Shown here: one piece after another, positions 5,194 through 9,878 of the stretch
Numbering within the stretch: the first letter of the stretch is position 1
How the letters are laid out: each line of letters begins with the position of its first letter
Assembly (NCBI GenBank): GCA_008017255.1
Contig: SSHD01000122.1
Location: 1-9,878, forward strand
Reading direction: 5' to 3'
Length of the DNA: 9,878 nucleotides
From: Acinetobacter sp.
GTDB lineage: Bacteria; Pseudomonadota; Gammaproteobacteria; Pseudomonadales; Moraxellaceae
Position numbers and translations under genes: made by a program
Notes under the pieces: model-generated
What the model saw: the letters and a program-made list of their open reading frames with translations, nothing else
Told to the model about the DNA's origin: nothing
Database searches by the model: none

Positions 5194-7049
5194 TATTCAG
5201 TTTCCTTTTCTGGTGTTATGGCACGTTGTTGCACCAAAAAACCGCCAGTTTGACGTTTCCATAATTGTGCATATAAGCCATTTTGGGCAATCAGTTGCTC
5301 GTGTGAGCCTTGCTCGGCAATTTTTCCTTGATCGAGCACAATTAGCCGATCCATTTGCGCAATGGTCGATAAACGATGCGCAATGGCAATCACCGTTTTG
5401 CCAATCATTAGGTCATTTAAACTGGACTGGATGGCGGCTTCAACTTCTGAATCCAAAGCACTGGTGGCTTCATCTAAGATTAAAATAGGTGCATCTTTCA
5501 GAAATACGCGTGCAATGGCAATCCGTTGTCGTTGCCCACCAGACAGTTTAACGCCACGCTCGCCAACATAGGCATCGTAACCGACACGTCCTTTTTGATC
5601 ACTGAGTTGTGGAATAAATTCATCGGCTTTGGCTTTTTTAACTGCGAGTTGAATTTCTTGCTGGCTAGCATTAGGGCGACCATATTTAATATTTTCCGCC
5701 ACCGTGCGATGCAGTAGCGAGGTGTCTTGTGTGACTAAGGCTATATTGGCGCGTAAACTGTCTTGGGTAACAGTTTGAATGTCTTGCCCATCAATTAAAA
5801 TACGCCCTTCATTTAGCTTGTAGAAATGCAACAGCAGTTGAATGAGGGTAGATTTACCTGCACCTGAACGCCCGACAATACCAATTTTTTCACCGGGTTG
5901 AATGGTTAAATTAAAGTGTTCAATCACATTGTTTTGGTTATAGGCAAAGCCAACATTTTCAAAACAGATTTCACCACGTGGTACGTTCAATTCAGTCGCA
6001 TTGGGTTGGTCTTGTATTTGAATCGGTTTGCCTAAGGTTTGCATACCATCTTGAATGGTGCCGACATTTTCAAACAGCATGGTGATATGCCACATCATAA
6101 ACTCAGCCATGCTGTCGAGTTTCAGCACCATTGCTGTGGTTGCGGCAATCACCCCAATGGCGGCTTGTCCTTGCGTCCACAGCCAAACCGATGTCCCAAT
6201 CACCCCAATAAACAGCAAAGCACTGAGCAGGCGAATACAGATTTGATATTTCACCCCCAACCGCATTTGCTGATATACCGTCACCATAAATTCTTGCATG
6301 GATTGTTTGGCATATTGGCTTTCACGCCCTGCATGGGCGAACAGTTTAACGGTTTGAATATTGGTATAGGCATCGGTTACGCGGCCAGTCATCACTGCGC
6401 GAGCGTCGGCTTGCAGGGCAGATATTCTGCCTAAGCGTGGAATAAAATAACTGGCGGTGGCAATAAAGCACAGCAGCCATAACATTAAGGGCAGAATCAG
6501 TAGCGGCGAAATTGAACCCAACACTAAACTAATGGTGATGAAGTAAATCAGCACATAGACCAATATATCGCCCAAAATCATCCAAAATTCACGCACTGCC
6601 AACGCAGTTTGCATGACTTTGGCAGACAGCCGACCGGCAAAATCGGTATGGAAAAAATCTAGGCTTTGTTGCAACAGCAAGTTGTGAAAGCGCCAGCGCA
6701 TACGCATGGGAAAATTGCTATATAGCACCTGATGCTTAATAACCGCTTGAATGCTGACAAAGAAAATATTGGCAAATAAAATACTAATTAAGATGGTGAT
6801 ATTTTGCTGATTTTCTGCAAAAAAGGTATTGGGTTGGCTGTTGCTGAGCCAATCGACCAATTTACCAATATAAGAAAAAAACAATGCCTCAAAGCATGCG
6901 GCGGCGGCGGTGAGCGCAATCAATAAAAAAAGGTAAGGGCGCACACCTTGGGTTGCTTGCCACACAAATGCAAAAAACGTGGTCGGCAATGGTTGGTTTA
7001 AGTCTTTGCTTGGATAGGGATCGACTAATTTTTCAAACCATTGCAGCAT
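5193..7049 (-). CDS. ABC transporter, fused membrane and ATPase domains (ABCB/MsbA-type exporter)
   Basis: This 618-residue half-transporter would act as a homodimer in the inner membrane. The membrane domain occupies about residues 35-330, with hydrophobic segments near 38-60, 85-105, 158-178, 180-202, 274-292 and 294-312. The ATPase domain has every core motif: Walker A GRSGAGKS (393-400), Q-loop Gln441, signature LSGGQ (502-506), Walker B ILILDE (522-527), D-loop SALD (530-533) and switch His558. The domain order is that of exporters of lipids, drugs or peptides; there is no peptidase domain and no adjacent periplasmic adaptor. ATG at 7049 has AAGGA 9 bases upstream. The stop overlaps the MaoC start. 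The substrate cannot be deduced; partnership with MaoC hints at a lipid-like cargo, which is speculative. Confidence 0.95.
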   Translation of the reverse strand: MLQWFEKLVDPYPSKDLNQPLPTTFFAFVWQATQGVRPYLFLLIALTAAAACFEALFFSYIGKLVDWLSNSQPNTFFAENQQNITILISILFANIFFVSIQAVIKHQVLYSNFPMRMRWRFHNLLLQQSLDFFHTDFAGRLSAKVMQTALAVREFWMILGDILVYVLIYFITISLVLGSISPLLILPLMLWLLCFIATASYFIPRLGRISALQADARAVMTGRVTDAYTNIQTVKLFAHAGRESQYAKQSMQEFMVTVYQQMRLGVKYQICIRLLSALLFIGVIGTSVWLWTQGQAAIGVIAATTAMVLKLDSMAEFMMWHITMLFENVGTIQDGMQTLGKPIQIQDQPNATELNVPRGEICFENVGFAYNQNNVIEHFNLTIQPGEKIGIVGRSGAGKSTLIQLLLHFYKLNEGRILIDGQDIQTVTQDSLRANIALVTQDTSLLHRTVAENIKYGRPNASQQEIQLAVKKAKADEFIPQLSDQKGRVGYDAYVGERGVKLSGGQRQRIAIARVFLKDAPILILDEATSALDSEVEAAIQSSLNDLMIGKTVIAIAHRLSTIAQMDRLIVLDQGKIAEQGSHEQLIAQNGLYAQLWKRQTGGFLVQQRAITPEKETE

Positions 7050-7403
7050 ATTGCTTTTCCTTTTATAACCGCCGCAGCGAATGGGCCTGAGATAAGGATA
7101 GCAGAAAATCGCATTTTAATATGTGAAATGGCAATGAATATGCCAGCAAATAAACCAAAGTATAAATACAAATGGCGCTCAAAAAGAGGGCGTTTAAAAC
7201 ACTGTATCAGTAATGATTTGAGGTCATATTTTTTTAGTGTTAGTATTTGTTTTATAGTAAAAAATATGTATTTGATATTGGTTCAAGTCGGATATGATGA
7301 AATTAAACCTGAAAAAATTTGCAAGTTAGCTAAAAAATCATTGCAATGCGATTAACAGGGCGTAGACTAAAAGTTAATACGCATAACCTTATAGGATTTT
7401 AAG
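7050..7403. other. Divergent promoter gap between the ABC transporter and a small membrane protein gene
   Basis: This gap of about 350 bases must hold promoters for both flanking genes. No minus-strand promoter stands out. On the plus strand two sigma-70-like pairs are visible. One short plus-strand frame (7266-7355, 29 residues) has protein-like codon content but no ribosome site. I see no RNA gene or repeat. Confidence 0.5.
7271..7298 (+). promoter_or_regulatory. Candidate promoter for the small membrane protein gene
   Basis: TTTGAT (7271-7276) and TATGAT (7293-7298) are 16 bases apart; the start would be near 7305, about 100 bases before the ATG. A second pair upstream, TTGAGG (7218-7223) and TAGTAT (7241-7246) with a 17-base spacer, is an equally plausible alternative. 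Confidence 0.3.
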
Positions 7404-7598
7404 ATGCTTTTAAAATTTTCAATTCGATTCATGGCTGTTTTGTTTGCAGTTTTGGCCTTGGCGGCTATTGCGATTCATTTTTTCTTTTCAAAGAGCATAA
7501 CGACTGATTTATGGATTATTTCTATGCCAATTATTTTGGGTATACCCATATTAACTGCGGTAGTGGTTGCAAAAGATGATGAGTTTAGTTTGCAATAA
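7404..7598 (+). CDS. Small two-helix membrane protein of unknown function
   Basis: This 64-residue protein is almost wholly hydrophobic: helix one spans about residues 7-29 (FMAVLFAVLALAAIAIHFFF), a short polar link holds SKSITTD, and helix two spans about 36-56 (LWIISMPIILGIPILTAVVV). A charged tail, AKDDEFSLQ, ends it. I do not recognise the family. It is the only clear plus-strand gene in the window. ATG at 7404 has AGGA 7 bases upstream, a good ribosome site, which together with the membrane pattern argues that it is a real gene. It diverges from the ABC exporter and converges on the DUF2058 gene. No lipobox or signal-peptide cleavage site is evident, so both helices probably stay in the inner membrane. 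Confidence 0.75.
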   Translation: MLLKFSIRFMAVLFAVLALAAIAIHFFFSKSITTDLWIISMPIILGIPILTAVVVAKDDEFSLQ

Positions 7599-7607
7599 AC
7601 CAAATTA

Positions 7608-7663
7608 AATGATCTGCTCATCGTAACTCAAGCACTATTGTGGAATTTACAGAGCAGATCATT
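7608..7663. terminator. Long-stem hairpin between convergent genes
   Basis: A perfect 12-base inverted repeat (AATGATCTGCTC at 7608-7619, GAGCAGATCATT at 7652-7663) surrounds a 32-base loop. It sits between the stops of the plus-strand membrane protein gene and the minus-strand DUF2058 gene, so it would serve as a two-way terminator. The flanks are AT-rich, but neither side has an uninterrupted T-run, and the loop is unusually large. Confidence 0.55.
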
Positions 7664-7679
7664 ATTTAGTTATGTTGTA

Positions 7680-8219
7680 TTACCACATTAAGTCGTCTGG
7701 AATCACATAGGCTGCGTATGGATCTTCTTCATCGGTCATTTGTGTGTTTTGTTCAGATTGCTGATTAAGCAAAATAAAACCTGTCATTTTTTGTTCAATT
7801 TTTTCTGCTAAGGCTTTTGGTAAATAGGCATAGCTGTCTTGATCTTTGGCAATGAGCAATGAACCTGCAACCAAACCATTATAAACCTGCTGTGCAAGAT
7901 AGACTTTTTTGATTTTGTTCTCGTCAATAAATTGATATACCACATCACCATCGGTGGGATGGATTTTATGTTGTTTAATCATTTGAATAATCGAAGCCTT
8001 TAAGGCTTTTTCTTCTAAAATGCGCTGTTTATCGGCATCTAAGGCTTGGTCTTTGGCAAGTTTTTCTTGTTTGGCACGATCAATATTGGCTTTAATGATG
8101 GCATCATCATTTTGTCCGGTGCGTTGTTCGTGCTGCGCTTGTTTACTCAGTTTTTTCGCTTTTTTATTGTCCACCAAACCCGTTTTTAACAACTGCGCTT
8201 GCAATGCATTTTTAACCAT
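7680..8219 (-). CDS. DUF2058 (YaiL-like) protein
   Basis: This 179-residue soluble protein fits the YaiL/DUF2058 family, sometimes described as nucleoprotein or polynucleotide-associated. The start MVKNALQAQLLKTGLVD followed by a lysine-rich KKAKKLSKQ stretch is characteristic. A highly charged helical region (about 19-78) leads to a small globular part (about 80-150) with the pattern GDVVYQFIDENKIKKVYL. The tail is acidic and ends PDDLMW. The basic N-terminal half suggests nucleic-acid contact, but the function is not established. ATG at 8219 has GGA 7 bases upstream, inside the end of the DUF1275 gene, only three bases separating stop and start, so the two are co-transcribed and probably coupled. 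Confidence 0.88.
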   Translation of the reverse strand: MVKNALQAQLLKTGLVDNKKAKKLSKQAQHEQRTGQNDDAIIKANIDRAKQEKLAKDQALDADKQRILEEKALKASIIQMIKQHKIHPTDGDVVYQFIDENKIKKVYLAQQVYNGLVAGSLLIAKDQDSYAYLPKALAEKIEQKMTGFILLNQQSEQNTQMTDEEDPYAAYVIPDDLMW

Positions 8220-8222
8220 AAT

Positions 8223-8903
8223 TCAATCCAAATGTGAGTTTAAGGTAGAACGTAAATAAAATATCCAATAAGCCACACTCATGCTTGAGCTTAAACCAAT
8301 TGGAATGAGAAAGCTGTGTAATTTTAAATAGCTATATAGGTAACTGGCAATGAGCCCGCCAATTAAAAAACCCAGAAAAATCAGCAAGTGTAGGGAAATA
8401 CGCCGATTTTCAATGCTTAAGCCGCGTGCTTTGTAGCCCAAACTGAGTCCAATATCGGTAAGCACGCCCGACAGGTGCGTGGTACGAATGATGGCACCTT
8501 TATAATGGCTGACCATCGCATTTTGCACCCCCATAGCCACACAAGCCCATAACAAGCCATAGCTTGGGAAATAAGGCAGCGATAACCACGCTAGCAATAA
8601 CAAAATACCAATCAAGCTGAGTGGGTAGCCATAGTGCCGACCAAACGCCACTTGGCTATTGCCTAAAATCAAACCGCTTAATAGCGAGCCTAAGGTAAAA
8701 CACAGAATCACCAAAGCCAGATAAATCGCATGCTCAGGCTGCCAGTTCAATACGCTCATGGCGAGCAAGCTGACATTGCCCGTCATGTGCGAAACGGACT
8801 GGTGCATCAGGGCAAACAACCCTAATACGTTGACCATGCCTGCATTGAGTGCCAGTAAAAAAGCACTGAGTTGCATCCAGTTGGGTAAGCGTTGAAATGG
8901 CAT
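8223..8903 (-). CDS. YoaK / DUF1275 family membrane protein
   Basis: This 226-residue polytopic inner-membrane protein has about six hydrophobic segments (near residues 10-34, 58-82, 91-110, 113-130, 171-190 and 196-218). The DUF1275 hallmarks are present: NAGMVNVLGLFALMHQSVSH leading into MTGNVS near residues 20-45, and GVQNAMVSHYKGAIIRTTHL followed by SGVLTDIG in the middle. The family is widespread and its function is not established; some authors suggest transport. ATG at 8903 has AGG about 6 bases upstream. It lies 80 bases after the roxA-like gene, with a hairpin between, and three bases before the DUF2058 gene. Family identification is strong, function open. Confidence 0.92.
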   Translation of the reverse strand: MPFQRLPNWMQLSAFLLALNAGMVNVLGLFALMHQSVSHMTGNVSLLAMSVLNWQPEHAIYLALVILCFTLGSLLSGLILGNSQVAFGRHYGYPLSLIGILLLLAWLSLPYFPSYGLLWACVAMGVQNAMVSHYKGAIIRTTHLSGVLTDIGLSLGYKARGLSIENRRISLHLLIFLGFLIGGLIASYLYSYLKLHSFLIPIGLSSSMSVAYWIFYLRSTLNSHLD

Positions 8904-8941
8904 ATAGACCTATGAATTTTTAGTCATTACAGCAAAGCATT

Positions 8942-8979
8942 TTGGGCTGCATCGCTGCTCAAATTACAGTGCAGCCCAA
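8942..8979 (-). terminator. Stable hairpin just after the roxA-like stop
   Basis: A perfect 10-base GC-containing stem (TTGGGCTGCA at 8942-8951, TGCAGCCCAA at 8970-8979) encloses an 18-base loop and begins 4 bases after the roxA-like gene's stop. No T-run follows on either strand (AAAATGC on the minus side), so it may be a weak attenuator or an RNA-stabilising hairpin between roxA and the DUF1275 gene. Confidence 0.45.
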
Positions 8980-8983
8980 CAGC

Positions 8984-9878
8984 TTATTCATTTGGCGGTA
9001 ATAGCATTAATACTGCATTATTGAGTAGCAGGGCAATATCTTGCAACAGCGCAGGCTGATTAAATTGCTCATCAAAGGCAAAACGCTCTGCATTGGCTAG
9101 GCGCTGTAAATAGGGTTCAAATACCGTAGATACGCAGATTGCTTCGCCATTAGCCCAAAAATTTAAAACATCGCCTTGCTGGGTGTACAGTAGTTTCGCG
9201 GCAGGTTCGAGCGTCAACTCATAACCATCATTTAAAATATCCACTAAATCTTGAGCGCTGATTTCTTCCGACTCGGGTAAATGCTCTGGATATTTGCATT
9301 CACTCATATACGCCATAATGGCAGCATCGAACTCAGGCGCTTGGCTAAAGTAGTCAAATAACTTGCCTTTTAAATAGGCGAGTTCAGTCTGGTGAATTTC
9401 ACCAATGGTTGCTGCACTGTTCCGAGCTAGATCGAGCAGTGGATTTTTTAAGGTGCTGTTATTGGCAAATTGCTCGCTGGCACGATCCATCATGTCGGCA
9501 ATATTGGGCATACGAAAACCAAATGAAAAGGTCAGGCATTCATCTTCCGCCACGCCATAGTGCGACAAACCTGGCGGCACATATAGCATATCGCCTGGTG
9601 CCAGTACTTCATCAAACTGAATGTCCATTTCCGCCAAAAGTTTTAGCGGTTGGTTTTGCAGCAGTTCGGTTGATGCATCACACATTTGACCGAGCTGCCA
9701 ACGGCGATGCCCATGCGCTTGCACTAAAAACACATCGTAAAAGTCGAAGTGTTTACCGACTGAACCGCCTTTCGGTGCATACGACACCATAATGTCGTCA
9801 CGTCGCCATTGCGGAATAAAGGCAAAATTCTTCCAAAGCTCGGCAATATCAAATGAATAATGGTCTACCGCTTGAATC
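8984..9878 (-). CDS. roxA: Cupin/JmjC-type ribosomal oxygenase, RoxA (YcfD)-like; 5' end cut by the right edge
   Basis: This belongs to the YcfD/RoxA family of iron(II) and 2-oxoglutarate-dependent oxygenases, which in E. coli hydroxylate an arginine of ribosomal protein uL16. The frame stays open to the right edge, so 297 residues are visible and roughly the first 80 are missing. An internal ATG at 9790 is not the true start, because the coding match continues upstream (IPQWRRDDIMVSYAPKGG). The metal triad is complete: H-F-D in VGKHFDFYDVFLVQ (codons near 9751-9743) and the distal His of PPGLSHYGV (near 9562). A linker and a winged-helix-like C-terminal domain follow, ending LLLNNAVLMLLPPNE. 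It leads the roxA-DUF1275-DUF2058 group. Family is firm; uL16 as target is by analogy. Confidence 0.92.
   Translation of the reverse strand, partial: IQAVDHYSFDIAELWKNFAFIPQWRRDDIMVSYAPKGGSVGKHFDFYDVFLVQAHGHRRWQLGQMCDASTELLQNQPLKLLAEMDIQFDEVLAPGDMLYVPPGLSHYGVAEDECLTFSFGFRMPNIADMMDRASEQFANNSTLKNPLLDLARNSAATIGEIHQTELAYLKGKLFDYFSQAPEFDAAIMAYMSECKYPEHLPESEEISAQDLVDILNDGYELTLEPAAKLLYTQQGDVLNFWANGEAICVSTVFEPYLQRLANAERFAFDEQFNQPALLQDIALLLNNAVLMLLPPNE

Noticed and set aside
6039..6434. A 131-residue plus-strand frame rich in His and Pro opposite the ABC transporter
   Set aside because: It is the antisense of a well conserved membrane domain; the composition is an artefact of the opposite codons.
8984..9790. 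Treating ATG 9790 as the true start of the roxA-like protein
   Set aside because: The frame remains open to the window edge, and the residues before this ATG match the family, so the gene is cut at its 5' end instead.
9409..9792. A 127-residue plus-strand frame opposite the roxA-like gene
   Set aside because: The minus strand holds complete metal-binding motifs of the RoxA family, so this is a shadow frame.
1..9878. Mobile elements, CRISPR arrays, tRNA or rRNA genes, toxin-antitoxin or defence genes
   Set aside because: No transposase, terminal repeats, regularly spaced repeats, cloverleaf or rRNA-like sequence was seen in any gap, and all larger frames belong to ordinary chromosomal families.

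Overview
The window looks like a chromosomal segment of an Acinetobacter-like gammaproteobacterium. The base composition is AT-rich. The genes are cydP-cydA, a PfkB-type adenosine kinase, gcvH, an AraC regulator with an arabinose-binding-type N-terminal domain, a YoaK-like protein, a DUF2058 protein and a RoxA/YcfD-like ribosomal oxygenase. All read as intact housekeeping or accessory-metabolism genes. The genus is inferred from protein resemblance and composition, not from a marker gene.

Layout, left to right. Positions 1-358 (minus) carry the start of cytochrome bd oxidase: cydP, then cydA running off the left edge, overlapping by one base. Positions 359-922 are a very AT-rich gap with the probable cydP promoter and, at its right end, a row of small hairpins closed by a strong plus-strand terminator. 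Positions 923-2894 (minus) form a three-gene unit: adenosine kinase, a small Rieske [2Fe-2S] protein, and a YqiJ-like membrane protein with an OB-fold. Positions 3099-3473 (minus) are gcvH, alone. Positions 3616-7049 (minus) run as an ABC exporter, a MaoC hotdog protein overlapping it by one base, and an AraC regulator. Positions 7050-7403 are a divergent promoter gap. A 64-residue membrane protein (plus, 7404-7598) converges on positions 7680-9878 (minus), which hold roxA (cut by the right edge), a YoaK/DUF1275 membrane protein and a DUF2058 protein.

Almost every gene is on the minus strand, and several junctions are tight (TGATG or TAATG overlaps, or a 3-base gap), which implies translational coupling. 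Functions visible are respiration under low oxygen (CydAP), purine salvage (adenosine kinase), one-carbon metabolism (GcvH), export or lipid handling (ABC plus MaoC, function unassigned) and ribosome modification (RoxA).

I found no mobile element, CRISPR array, tRNA, rRNA, toxin-antitoxin pair or defence system. There is no clear sign of a new multi-gene system. The most worthwhile leads are the possible small RNA at about 789-964 and the unexplained kinase-Rieske-YqiJ operon.
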